A stretch of 43,883 nucleotides of DNA from Sphaerospermopsis aphanizomenoides BCCUSP55 (GTDB lineage Bacteria > Cyanobacteriota > Cyanobacteriia > Cyanobacteriales > Nostocaceae), in assembly GCF_001586785.1 (NCBI RefSeq), contig NZ_LUFH02000051.1, positions 1 through 43,883 on the forward strand, given 5' to 3'. Shown one piece after another: positions 23,934 to 32,279 of this stretch (positions are counted from its first letter, which is position 1; every line of letters begins with the position of its first letter). A model generated the notes under the pieces. That model was not told the DNA's origin. It ran no database searches and saw nothing but the letters and a program-made list of their open reading frames with translations. The translations under genes were made by a program, and so were the position numbers.

Positions 23934-24335
23934 ATGGCTGATATAGTTGATATTGCGGTTAGTAATGATGCGTTTAAAACTTTGGTGGCTGCTGTCCAAG
24001 CTGCTGGTTTAGTAGAAACCTTAAAAAGTCCTGGGCCATTCACTGTCTTTGCACCAACCGATGATGCTTTTGCCAAATTACCACCAGGAACTATCACCAC
24101 TCTATTACAAAATATTCCCCAGTTATCACGCATTTTAACTTATCATGTTGTGCCAGGAAAACTTACCAAAGCTGATTTAGCAAAACTAGGAACAGTGACT
24201 TCTGTGGAAGGTTCACCCATTAAAATTGATTGTGAAGATGGTTTTGAAGTCAAAAATGCCACGGTTTTAGCCGCAGATATTGATGCTGATAATGGCATAA
24301 TTCACGTTATTGATACCGTGATTTTAATGGGATAA
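23934..24335 (+). CDS. Fasciclin (FAS1) domain protein
   Basis: This 133-residue protein is a single FAS1 domain. It has [20 protein letters not shown], then the H1 motif [17 protein letters not shown], the central [10 protein letters not shown] (YH motif), and ends in [18 protein letters not shown] (H2 motif). No signal peptide is visible, as in many short cyanobacterial FAS1 proteins, so the location is unclear. FAS1 domains mediate adhesion or binding of hydrophobic ligands. A hairpin built from heptamer arrays follows 31 bases after the stop. Confidence 0.93.
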   Translation: MADIVDIAVSNDAFKTLVAAVQAAGLVETLKSPGPFTVFAPTDDAFAKLPPGTITTLLQNIPQLSRILTYHVVPGKLTKADLAKLGTVTSVEGSPIKIDCEDGFEVKNATVLAADIDADNGIIHVIDTVILMG

Positions 24336-24366
24336 TTTAGGTAAGAAGGGTGTGGGGTGTTATTAA

Positions 24367-24427
24367 TTTTGGATTTTGGATTTTGGATTTTGGATTGTTC
24401 TGAGCAACTTCAATCTAAAATCTAAAA
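24367..24427 (+). terminator. Heptamer-array hairpin after the FAS1 gene
   Basis: (TTTTGGA)x4 at 24367-24394 is followed by a 19-base spacer and (TCTAAAA)x2 at 24414-24427, then TTTTC. In plus-strand RNA, UUUUGGA pairs with UCUAAAA using one G-U wobble per repeat. On the opposite strand the pairing has C-A mismatches. The same element occurs in the matching orientation after ruvB (42551-42618). Confidence 0.55.
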
Positions 24428-24570
24428 TTTTCTTCACTGTTCCCTGTTATATCTTAATTCTTTAAATTATGTAAAATATTTAATGTGATTACTCACTTTC
24501 ATGCTAAGATTGTCTTAACTAAATAAATGTTAACTTTATATTAATAAGCTAATCTTATTATCCTAAATTA

Positions 24571-24912
24571 ATGATTGATTTCAACACTTTAGCTGAATTT
24601 TCCCGTGCCAACTGTACAGGTATTTGTGCTTTTCTTGTACCAGCAAACATTTTAGCCACATTGTTAACAATTATTCTGGCAGCATTCAACCGTCCTACTA
24701 TTCAAATATGGCAAGCGGCTGGATTTGCTAGTATCTTTGCTTTGGTGATGGTGCTGCACGTTTATACTTGGTTCATGATTGGTGTAGTGATGCTACCAAC
24801 GTTTATTTTATTGGGTTTAGCAATAACTTGTTTGTTAACTAATTTAGCTGCTATTATCTGGCGGATTAACTACAGCAGTTATCAGCAGTCAGCAATTAGT
24901 AATCAGCAATAA
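24571..24912 (+). CDS. Small membrane protein of unknown function
   Basis: This is a 113-residue protein with three predicted membrane segments, at about 16-38 (TGICAFLVPANILATLLTII), 48-70 (AAGFASIFALVMVLHVYTWF) and 74-98 (VMLPTFILLGLAITCLL). I do not recognise it beyond 'small cyanobacterial membrane protein'. The C-terminal tail from about residue 100 (SSYQQSAISNQQ) is encoded by CAGCAGTCAGCAATTAG-type repeat sequence. The natural end of the protein may therefore have been altered. The gap 24913-25232 holds more of this STRR-like sequence (around 25003-25030) and no convincing gene. Confidence 0.7.
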   Translation: MIDFNTLAEFSRANCTGICAFLVPANILATLLTIILAAFNRPTIQIWQAAGFASIFALVMVLHVYTWFMIGVVMLPTFILLGLAITCLLTNLAAIIWRINYSSYQQSAISNQQ

Positions 24913-25232
24913 AATTCCTTTGCTATCTCAATTTGTGAGTGCAATCATAACCGAGATTTTGCTAAAATTGCACCTTATTTGCGACCAAAATGTACAATTC
25001 AATAACTGATTACTGATAGCTGAATGCTGACGACCCTATTCAGTTTTGATCCGCTTTTCGGCAAAAATAGCTTGTACATAAAAAATTAACATTGGTAACA
25101 ATGTTTTTGTTATTTTTGGAACTCATTTAGCGAATGCAGTAGTCATTGGTGATAATTTCAATCTTTTGTCTTGGGTTACTCCCCGACAATGATTATGCTA
25201 TCACGTTCAAAGACTATCGAATTCGACAATTT

Positions 25233-25916
25233 ATGATGTCTCTTAAATCACAACCAAATCTACTACGCGATCGCACAAAGCGCACTGGCCACACAAAAAA
25301 ACCCTTGTTATCCATACTTCTGGGACTGACCTTACCAACAGTTATACTATCTACACCAGCCAATGCGAATCAAATAGATCAGATTGTTGAGTTTGATCCA
25401 GTGGAAGCTAAAACTATGCTAGAACCTGGAAAATCAACCCTCAAGGGACGTACATTTGTTACTCATAACTCACGAGACCGGGGTAAAGAGCGAATTTATG
25501 GCAATCAACAAGTTGTTTATCTGTTCCCAATGACAACTTTTGCTCGTGATGTGTTAGCCAAAGCGGGTAACAGAACCTTGGTGATTATGATGTTATCTAA
25601 AGCTCAGGAACATACCGCCCGTGTTATTACCGACAAGTCAGGTAATTTTATCTTCCGGGGTCTTAAAAGTGGTCAATACCTACTCCTAACATCAATTCCT
25701 TACGAAGCAGATGTGAAAGTCAGAGAAAACACCGGACGTACACGCACCAGGACTCAATACAATACAGATTGGTTTGGTAATGTTATATCCTCTACAGGCG
25801 TTACAGAACCTATTTACAAATACAGAGAAGAGACCTCTAACCTAGAGCATCGTATTTTTAAGCTAGTTGAAGTTAAAGATAGTAATGTCGTCACTGATCT
25901 GGGTGAAATTCAATGA
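25233..25916 (+). CDS. Exported protein with a carboxypeptidase-regulatory-like motif
   Basis: The frame opens at 25146. ATG at 25233 puts a typical signal peptide near the N-terminus (KKPLLSILLGLTLPTVILST, cleavage after PANA). The mature part (about 175 residues) contains KSTLKGRTFVTH, then AGNRTLVIMM and ARVITDKSGNFIFRGLKSGQ. The last matches the beta-sandwich pattern (T-D-x-x-G-x-F-x-F-x-x-L-x-x-G-x-Y) of carboxypeptidase-regulatory-like domains. It probably folds outside the cytoplasm and binds a partner or surface polymer. It overlaps the next exported protein gene by 4 bases (ATGA), so the two are coupled. Confidence 0.75.
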   Translation: MMSLKSQPNLLRDRTKRTGHTKKPLLSILLGLTLPTVILSTPANANQIDQIVEFDPVEAKTMLEPGKSTLKGRTFVTHNSRDRGKERIYGNQQVVYLFPMTTFARDVLAKAGNRTLVIMMLSKAQEHTARVITDKSGNFIFRGLKSGQYLLLTSIPYEADVKVRENTGRTRTRTQYNTDWFGNVISSTGVTEPIYKYREETSNLEHRIFKLVEVKDSNVVTDLGEIQ

Positions 25917-26488
25917 AGAAAAGGTCTATTTTGCAGAATGCTTTGGCTATGCTAGTGACTGCTAGTTGTAGCGTGGGGGTTGTATTACCTGCGATCGCCC
26001 AACCATCAGGAGAACCGTTTTTTGGCGATCGCTTTCAGGATTGCAAATCTTCTATGGCAAGGTGTTGGTTCATGGTTTTCGGTACAGGTGAAGCATCTAA
26101 CCGCAAACTCTACCTAGCAGATTTCCGAGTCCGTCCCACCAAAAATGACACAGTAGAAATTGATGCTGTAGAAGTCCATGAAACCCACCCCAAACAATTA
26201 GATCACCTAGTTTGGACATTGGAATTTCGCTGTAAATCCAATGAATTTCGTGCAGTAAAAGGTTACGCCTTTCTCCGTGACGGTAAAGTAGAGTCCGCAG
26301 AAAGTTCCAAATGGATGCAAATCCCCCCTAACTGGTTATCTCACGCAGGTAAGGCGGCCTGTAGCGAAGAAGTTCGTAGATCCCCTGGTGCAAATTTGAT
26401 GGGGTTTTTAGGCAATATGTATCGTCCAGTTGATGCTGCGGACTTGATCCGGCAGTATCTATGGACTGAAGATACTGTCCAGCGTTAA
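25913..26488 (+). CDS. Exported protein of unknown function
   Basis: This 191-residue protein has a clear signal peptide (ILQNALAMLVTASCSVGVVL, then PAIAQ). The mature part has four cysteines: FQDCKSSMARCWFMVFGTGE, EFRCKSNEFRAVKGYAFLRD and KAACSEEVR, which could form two disulphides in the periplasm. I do not recognise the family. Its start overlaps the stop of the preceding exported protein (ATGA), implying that the two act together. Two HIP1 octamers fall inside it (about 25991 and 26025). Confidence 0.75.
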   Translation: MKKRSILQNALAMLVTASCSVGVVLPAIAQPSGEPFFGDRFQDCKSSMARCWFMVFGTGEASNRKLYLADFRVRPTKNDTVEIDAVEVHETHPKQLDHLVWTLEFRCKSNEFRAVKGYAFLRDGKVESAESSKWMQIPPNWLSHAGKAACSEEVRRSPGANLMGFLGNMYRPVDAADLIRQYLWTEDTVQR

Positions 26489-26509
26489 CTTCTGAAATCA
26501 AAATTACAA

Positions 26510-26535
26510 GGTGCGTTACATCTTTTTAACGCACC
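26510..26535. terminator. Perfect hairpin GGTGCGTTA/TAACGCACC downstream of the exported pair
   Basis: GGTGCGTTA (26510-26518) and TAACGCACC (26527-26535) pair perfectly around an 8-base loop, 21 bases after the stop. There is no U tract after the plus-strand hairpin. It may act as a bidirectional terminator against the minus-strand hflX or be a dispersed palindrome, as the same stem is common in cyanobacterial spacers. Confidence 0.45.
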
Positions 26536-26711
26536 CTGCAAGGTTGCGGAATAATCATTGATTTCTGGTCTTCATTCATGGGGAAGCAGAGGAAGCAGGG
26601 GGAGAGAAAAAAGCTGATCTCAACTGTATTAGGCTATATTCCAATACTACTTGGTTTATTGATCCCCCTAACTCCCCTGGAAAAGCTGATATTTACTGTC
26701 AATATCAACAA

Positions 26712-28448
26712 TTAATTGTCATCTACAGCATACTGAATCAACTGGGACAGTCGCTGGCGTAAGGTTTCTAAACCTAAACGCTGACTAGCAGAGATAAATA
26801 CTGCCAGAGGAAATTCTTCTCGCGCTACAGCCAAAGTTTCACTATCAACTTGATCGATTTTGTTAAACACAACCAAGGCTGGCCCCGGAGTTATAGGCAT
26901 TTGGGCGAGAATATCCCGAACTGAACGAATGTGACTCAACCAGGCCGGATGGGATAAATCCACTAGATGTATTAGAGCATCCGCTTCTGTTACTTCCTCC
27001 AAAGTGGCGCGGAAGGCATCCATTAAGGAGTTCGGCAACTCGTGAATAAACCCTACAGTATCTGTAATCAGAGTTTCCAAGGGTTCATTTGTATCTGCAT
27101 GAGGAATAATCAGTCGCCTTGTGGTGGGATCAAGGGTGGCAAAAAGCTGGTCGGCTGTATATACTTCAGCGTTAGTGAGGGTGTTAAGCAAGGTAGACTT
27201 GCCAGCGTTCGTATAACCCACTAAAGCAATTGAAGGAACTTCCCGATGTTGTCGTCGCTGACGTAACCGACAACGATGTGCCTGTAACTGGTTAACCTCT
27301 TGTTGCAGTCGGGAAATTCGCCGTTGAATAGCCCGCCGTTCTGTTTCCAATTTAGTTTCACCAGGGCCACGAGTCCCTATACCACCCCCTAGTCGGGACA
27401 TGGCACGACCTCTACCTGTGAGTCGTGGTAGCATATATTCTAACTGCGCCAGTTCCACTTGTAATTTCCCTGCACCAGATTGGGCGCGTTGGGCAAAGAT
27501 ATCTAATATGACTTCTGTACGATCAACAACTCTCACACCTATTTGCGCTTCTAGGTTGCGGACTTGAGACGGTGACAGGTCACGGTCAAAAACTACAAGA
27601 TTTGCTCCCAAGGTTTGGGCGGTGAGGGCAACTTCTTGGACTTTACCTTCACCGATGACCGTTTGGGGATGAATGCGCGATCGCTTTTGTTGTAAGGTCT
27701 GCAATACATCCCCGCCAGCCGTATCTACTAACCTAGCTAATTCCGCGATGGTGTCTTGGAATTGTTGAGCAGTCAGATCATCGGTTTGCACTCCGACAAT
27801 GACCACGCGGTCATGGTCAGCATCTACTTCTTGAGCGATATATTCCCGCTGGAATTCTTCTTCTAGACTTTCTACCAAGTCCAGAAAATCCTGTTCGGCG
27901 ATCGCATCTAAACTTAGCGGTGGCGATACGCTGGAATATAAGGCTGAGTCTGGGGTACTTATTCCTGATGACTGAGTTAAAACTAACTGTTTGCTATTGG
28001 CTACCAGATGAGCTAAATAAGCCTCTTTGACATACCCAGTTGCACCACCCCCCCGACGGGTAAATCCCGTACCAGTAATATTCAGAACTACCAGAGCATC
28101 TAAGCGTTGTAGCGCCATTGCTGTGAGTGCAGCTTCATTTGGTGGTTCTGATTTGAGATGGGTAGATATACAACGAATCCCACTCAGTCGTTCTGCACCG
28201 TAACGAGGCAGTTCTAGAGGTGGGATTTGGGTTTGACGCGGAGTGCCTACCCCCACCCGGATCACTTGTCCGCGACGGTTCAGGTAGGCACATACAGGCT
28301 GATTTAATTCTGTGCTAATGGCAGCCAGTCGTTGGGCGAACTCTGGAGTTGTAATGCGATCTCCTGATATACGCTGGTGGTACAGCCGCTGTAGTTGCTT
28401 CAGATGGCTGGACTTTAAACCTTGGAGATTTCCGAAGATAGTCTCTAT
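26712..28448 (-). CDS. hflX: Ribosome-associated GTPase HflX
   Basis: HflX binds 50S subunits and splits stalled or hibernating ribosomes using GTP. The GTPase motifs are GYTNAGKST (G1), TLDPTTRRL (G2), DTVGFIHELP (G3) and FNKID (G4). Upstream lie the HflX N-domain with the glycine-rich GTGFTRRGGGATG and the linker GGIGTRGPGETKLETERR. The first conventional start is GTG at 28265. The frame continues upstream with HflX-like sequence (TIFGNLQGLKSSHLKQLQRL to the region before IRVGVG), giving about 61 more residues back to an ATA at 28446-28448. No ATG, GTG or TTG lies between the upstream in-frame TAA (about 28501-28503) and 28265, except beyond this homology. The start is therefore unresolved. 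Length with the extension is 578 residues. Confidence 0.93.
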   Translation of the reverse strand: METIFGNLQGLKSSHLKQLQRLYHQRISGDRITTPEFAQRLAAISTELNQPVCAYLNRRGQVIRVGVGTPRQTQIPPLELPRYGAERLSGIRCISTHLKSEPPNEAALTAMALQRLDALVVLNITGTGFTRRGGGATGYVKEAYLAHLVANSKQLVLTQSSGISTPDSALYSSVSPPLSLDAIAEQDFLDLVESLEEEFQREYIAQEVDADHDRVVIVGVQTDDLTAQQFQDTIAELARLVDTAGGDVLQTLQQKRSRIHPQTVIGEGKVQEVALTAQTLGANLVVFDRDLSPSQVRNLEAQIGVRVVDRTEVILDIFAQRAQSGAGKLQVELAQLEYMLPRLTGRGRAMSRLGGGIGTRGPGETKLETERRAIQRRISRLQQEVNQLQAHRCRLRQRRQHREVPSIALVGYTNAGKSTLLNTLTNAEVYTADQLFATLDPTTRRLIIPHADTNEPLETLITDTVGFIHELPNSLMDAFRATLEEVTEADALIHLVDLSHPAWLSHIRSVRDILAQMPITPGPALVVFNKIDQVDSETLAVAREEFPLAVFISASQRLGLETLRQRLSQLIQYAVDDN

Positions 28449-28560
28449 AGGCGCTTCTGACCAGTAAACTGGCCCCCCCCGAATCTTTGTTATATGTCTA
28501 TTTTACAACAAGCTTTGGGTTGGATGCTCTAACTTTTGGGAGATGATGAAGGCAGGAGTT

Positions 28561-28689
28561 CAGGAGTATGGCTTACGCCACGCTTCGCACTTCAGGAGTA
28601 TGGCTTGCGCCACGCTTCGCACTTCAGGAGTTCAGGAGGAAGAATTAATTTTTCTTCCCCTGCCTCCCCCACACCCCACACCCCACACC
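28561..28689. repeat. Composite repeat block: 32-bp direct repeat, palindrome and CACACCC-type array
   Basis: A 32-base unit containing TATGGCTTACGCCACGCTTC is repeated directly at 28561-28592 and 28593-28624 with one mismatch. After TTCAGGAG units comes the palindrome GGAAGAA-(7 bases)-TTCTTCC at 28638-28658. Then comes an array of CCCCACA/CCCTACA heptamers (about 28668-28700) that runs into the 3' end of the gene at 28690. The palindrome, the TTCAGGAG units and the CACACCC array recur in the same order at 43751-43883. Confidence 0.85.
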
Positions 28690-29223
28690 CTACACCCTAC
28701 AGGTTGCTGATATCTTCAATAAAGTAGAACGCCAGTCTGAAAAATCAGGAGCGCGACGGATAAAATAGTCAATTGAAAATTGATTCATCAGAAAAACAAT
28801 GCTAATGGGAATATTATCCCTAAACCTCTCCCTTTGCTGGTTTAAATGATTTAGAATGGGCGGAACTTTGGTTAAATCTGTAAATTTATCTTTTGTGATT
28901 TTGCCAAAATTTATCATTTCATATTGGTGAAATGAATGTTCTAACCCTTTAATCAATAAAATATCCACTTGCTGACTGATATAAAGGTTTAATGCCTGAT
29001 CATATAAACCTTGAATTGGCTCATTCAAACGCAGAGTTTCAATTTTTTTATCTGGTAAATCTTGAATAATTGCAGAAATTATTTTTTCCTCTTCTAGAGG
29101 TTTACACTGCACAAAATACAGACCAAAACCCTGGTTGCGTTGTAGATGCTTAATTAAATCATCATATTCTTCTCTACCATCTGGGGGTAGGTCTTCATCC
29201 CAGTCACTATGCTTTAAATTCAT
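28690..29223 (-). CDS. Standalone paralogue of the TPR protein's N-terminal domain (probably truncated)
   Basis: The 177-residue protein aligns along its length with residues 1 to about 170 of the TPR protein at 30702-32279. Shared blocks are SDWDEDLPPD, GFGLYFVQCKPLE, VDILLIKGLE, LTKVPPILNHLNQQRERFRD and RRAPDFSDWRS. Walker motifs are absent, so it looks like a degenerate NTPase-like or adaptor domain. The last residues (TCRV) and the TAG stop are encoded by a CCCTACA heptamer array, and the paralogue continues with a linker and TPRs. This copy probably lost its C-terminal part. Its ATG overlaps the stop of the P-loop ATPase (29220-29223), so the two are translationally coupled. Confidence 0.75.
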   Translation of the reverse strand: MNLKHSDWDEDLPPDGREEYDDLIKHLQRNQGFGLYFVQCKPLEEEKIISAIIQDLPDKKIETLRLNEPIQGLYDQALNLYISQQVDILLIKGLEHSFHQYEMINFGKITKDKFTDLTKVPPILNHLNQQRERFRDNIPISIVFLMNQFSIDYFIRRAPDFSDWRSTLLKISATCRV

Positions 29224-30545
29224 GGGAGTTTTTCTATAGCTTCTTTAAATTCCTGAATACCCTGAATGAGTGGATGAATATCATACCAACGCTGCATCTC
29301 CCCTTCTTCATCTAAATAGCGATATTCCAATAGACAACGATTAAACATCAAACTACGATACTGATCATCGTTGATGATCCGCTTAGAACGGGAAACTTCT
29401 GCTAACAAAATCCACTGATGGTTTTCCACAGCGCGGCGATAGGTATCTCTAGCTTGAGTAATGGCGCGTCGAACCGCTCTTTCAGAAATTGGTAAATCTT
29501 GAGTACGTCCAATCGCATCCTGCGTTAACAATAGCAAATTTCTGACGTGACCTCCACTCATTAAACAAAGTCGTTCTAGGGTCTCTGGGCTGTCAAATAT
29601 TGCCGTTTCTAGGGGTTTATCTGGCGCAAACTGCCTGATTCTCCGAGAAATAACCTCTTTAACTTTATTGATTCCGGGGTGATAAATTTCATTGCTGGGA
29701 GTACGTACCATCACCATTGGTAAAATTTGGGGATCTCCATATATATCACGCAAGTCGGTAGCCCTAGTAGAATATACCATTGCAATGGGTACGGTATAAA
29801 TTAAATGGCAATCTAAAGCTTTGAGTTGTTCACACCGATCTAAAAAAACTTCTTCATAATTGGTGTGATCACCATCTTTAACTAAAACCATCCTGTCTAA
29901 ATTATCAACAATTACCGCTAGTTGATTACATCCAGGAGGTAGGCGCTTTTTAACATCAGCGAGAAACTCATTTAAGACCTTAATTAATGTCACAGTATGA
30001 GGGTTAACTTTATCCCGAATTTCTTGTCGTAATTCGGGAACAGCCCTTAAATTTCCTGTCAATTTTGCAAACTGACAAATTTGCATTTCTACGTTCATGT
30101 TTTCGATTTGAATCTCAGTTAGAGCCAAATCTTTCAAATCTTGCCATCGTTCTTTCAACCAATTTAGCACTGGTTGAGGATTACCCATAGTTTGCAAATC
30201 TTGCAGTAACCGCCGAGTACAAGCCAGCAGAATATCTGTATATTGAGCATCTTCTGAATCAATATCCTCTTCATCAGCAGCAAAATAAACTACATAACAT
30301 CGTCTGGCTTCTAAATATTGTTTTAGTCTCAATAATTCTGTAGATTTACCCGCGCCTCTATGACCAGAATATAATTGGCAAGTATTTTGATTTGCTAACT
30401 GAATGCGATTTCCTAATTCTTCTAGAATATCTGCATCTCCGCGCACATCTTGACAGTCTACATAGTTAGGATCACCTGCGGGTAAAGGCTGAAATGGGTT
30501 AAAGGCATTGTAGAGGTTTTTGAGTAATTCAGAATTATTGGTCAT
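29220..30545 (-). CDS. P-loop ATPase (AAA/STAND-like) of a predicted signalling or conflict module
   Basis: This 441-residue ATPase has Walker A GHRGAGKST at 61-69 and Walker B LAVIVDNLDRM (Asp214). A possible arginine-sensor region, STRATDLRDIYG, follows. The C-terminal helical part has a winged-helix-like segment (SGGHVRNLLLLTQDAIGRTQ, then RAVRRAITQARDTYRR) and an acidic tail. The NTPase core plus helical lid resembles the ATPase module of KAP/STAND-type proteins without attached sensor repeats. It is flanked by two paralogous proteins, one with TPRs. That arrangement suggests a split system in which the TPR protein senses and the ATPase responds. The exact family is uncertain. Confidence 0.8.
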   Translation of the reverse strand: MTNNSELLKNLYNAFNPFQPLPAGDPNYVDCQDVRGDADILEELGNRIQLANQNTCQLYSGHRGAGKSTELLRLKQYLEARRCYVVYFAADEEDIDSEDAQYTDILLACTRRLLQDLQTMGNPQPVLNWLKERWQDLKDLALTEIQIENMNVEMQICQFAKLTGNLRAVPELRQEIRDKVNPHTVTLIKVLNEFLADVKKRLPPGCNQLAVIVDNLDRMVLVKDGDHTNYEEVFLDRCEQLKALDCHLIYTVPIAMVYSTRATDLRDIYGDPQILPMVMVRTPSNEIYHPGINKVKEVISRRIRQFAPDKPLETAIFDSPETLERLCLMSGGHVRNLLLLTQDAIGRTQDLPISERAVRRAITQARDTYRRAVENHQWILLAEVSRSKRIINDDQYRSLMFNRCLLEYRYLDEEGEMQRWYDIHPLIQGIQEFKEAIEKLP

Positions 30546-30701
30546 AGGTAAACAACTGAGGTTCTTGAGTACTAATCAGGCTAAAACAATAGTAAATATA
30601 GCCCACGTTAAACAGTCAATTCAATTTTAATCTAAGAAGTTGGCAATGTCATATCATATCAAGTATGGGTTATTAATTAGGAGCAAATTTATGAATATAA
30701 A

Positions 30702-32279
30702 TTAAGGGGAAATTTCTAATTGCATTAAAGCTTGAAATCTTATATCTTCTCGAATAAAATCAAAATCAGTATCTGTTTTTGCCCTTTGCAAAACCTCTGC
30801 CGGTTGAAGTTTAATAGCTTGTTGTAAATTTTTTAATGACTCCTCAATATTACCCTGAATAGCATAACAGCAAGCTTTATTGTACCAACCGAAGTTATCA
30901 TCAGGTTTTAATTTAAGAGCCTGATCGTAGGAGAAAAGTGCTTCCTCAGTACGTCCTAAATCATCAAGAGCATTGCCCCGGTTGTTCCAAGCATAGTAGT
31001 CATCAGGATTAAATTTCAGGGCTTGGTCATAAGAAAAAATAGCTTCTTCGTTACGTCCTAAACTTCTGAGTGCGATGCCCCGATTATACCAAGCATAGTG
31101 GTCATCAGGTTGAATTTTGAGAGCTTCGTCATAAGATAAAACTGCTGCTTCATTTTGTCTTAAACTCCGCAATGCGATACCTCGGTTATTCCAAGCATAG
31201 TGGTCATTAGGTTGAATTTTGATAGCTTCATCATAAGATAAAACAGCTTCTTCATTTCGTCCTAAATTCCGCAGTGCATTACCTAGTTCATACCAAGAAT
31301 AGTAGTCATTAGGATTATATTCTATCGCTTTATTGTAGGATAAAACGGCTTCTTCATTTCGTCCTAAGTTCCGCAGCGCGTTGCCTTTATTTTTCCAAGC
31401 ATAGGGGTCATGAGGTTTGATTTCTATTGCTTGATTATAAGATAAAATTGCTTTTTCATTATCTCCTAAATTCACTAGTGCATTGCCACGGTTGTACCAA
31501 GCATAATGATCATCAGGCTTGAATTTTAGTTCTTGTTCGTAGAATGTAATTGCGGTTTCGTACTCATTGGCAGAATAAAGTAGATTTCCCAATTCAAATA
31601 GTAAACTCGCTCTATTATCATCTGTTTGATGTTTTTCTGTCAGCAGTTCTTGAATTTCTAGGACTTTTTCAATTTTTTCTTCAGGAGTTAATTGCAAATA
31701 TTTTTCATAGTCTCCTTCTAAAAGTAGACGATGTGATTCTTGTTGTACTAATTCTGGTGTAGTTGGCAATTCATATACACCAGAGCGCCAATCATAAAAA
31801 TCAGGAGCGCGGTGAATTAAATAATTAAGTGAAAATGAGCGCAGCAAAAAAACAAAACAAAAAGAGAAATCATCTCTAAATCTTTCTCGTTGTTGATTAA
31901 AGTGATTTAAAATAGGTGGAACTTTAGTTAAATTGATAAACTGACCTTCAGTTATTTCACCAAAGTTCCTTTTTTCATATTTATATAAGGAATATTCTAA
32001 ACCTTTAATTAATAAAATATCAATTTTTTGATCTTGAATACAATCAACCACCTGCTGATATAATTTATCAACTGGTTCAAACAATCGTAATACAGCTATT
32101 TTTTTCTGCGGTAGATCATGGGGTATTTTAGCAATAAAACCATCTGATTCTACAGGATTACATTTCACAAAATATAAACCAAATCCTGTTTTCCATTGGA
32201 GTACGCGAAGTAAATCTTGATATACTTCTTCCGGATCTGGCGGTAAATCATTATCCCAGTCACTGTAGTTTGCATTCAT
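30702..32279 (-). CDS. Protein with degenerate NTPase-like N-terminus and eight TPRs
   Basis: This is a 525-residue protein. Residues 1 to about 170 form a domain also found as the standalone protein at 28690-29223. It ends with RERFRDDFSFCFVFLL and HRAPDFYDWRSGVYELP, a pattern like STAND-type NTPases without a P-loop. A helical linker spans about 175-215. Eight consecutive 34-residue TPRs follow, each with the W-x-x-x-G-N-A-L-x-x-L-G and YDxAxxxxPDD pattern. The inner repeats are nearly identical (HYAWYNRGIALRSLGRNEEA and variants), implying recent repeat expansion. It lies 156 bases upstream of the ATPase gene on the same strand. A sensor or scaffold role is inferred from the TPRs. Confidence 0.82.
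   Translation of the reverse strand: MNANYSDWDNDLPPDPEEVYQDLLRVLQWKTGFGLYFVKCNPVESDGFIAKIPHDLPQKKIAVLRLFEPVDKLYQQVVDCIQDQKIDILLIKGLEYSLYKYEKRNFGEITEGQFINLTKVPPILNHFNQQRERFRDDFSFCFVFLLRSFSLNYLIHRAPDFYDWRSGVYELPTTPELVQQESHRLLLEGDYEKYLQLTPEEKIEKVLEIQELLTEKHQTDDNRASLLFELGNLLYSANEYETAITFYEQELKFKPDDHYAWYNRGNALVNLGDNEKAILSYNQAIEIKPHDPYAWKNKGNALRNLGRNEEAVLSYNKAIEYNPNDYYSWYELGNALRNLGRNEEAVLSYDEAIKIQPNDHYAWNNRGIALRSLRQNEAAVLSYDEALKIQPDDHYAWYNRGIALRSLGRNEEAIFSYDQALKFNPDDYYAWNNRGNALDDLGRTEEALFSYDQALKLKPDDNFGWYNKACCYAIQGNIEESLKNLQQAIKLQPAEVLQRAKTDTDFDFIREDIRFQALMQLEISP

Noticed and set aside
28536-28727. 63-codon plus-strand frame in the composite repeat block
   Set aside because: It is made of tandem repeats (TPHTPHP-type peptide) and overlaps the end of a real gene on the other strand.
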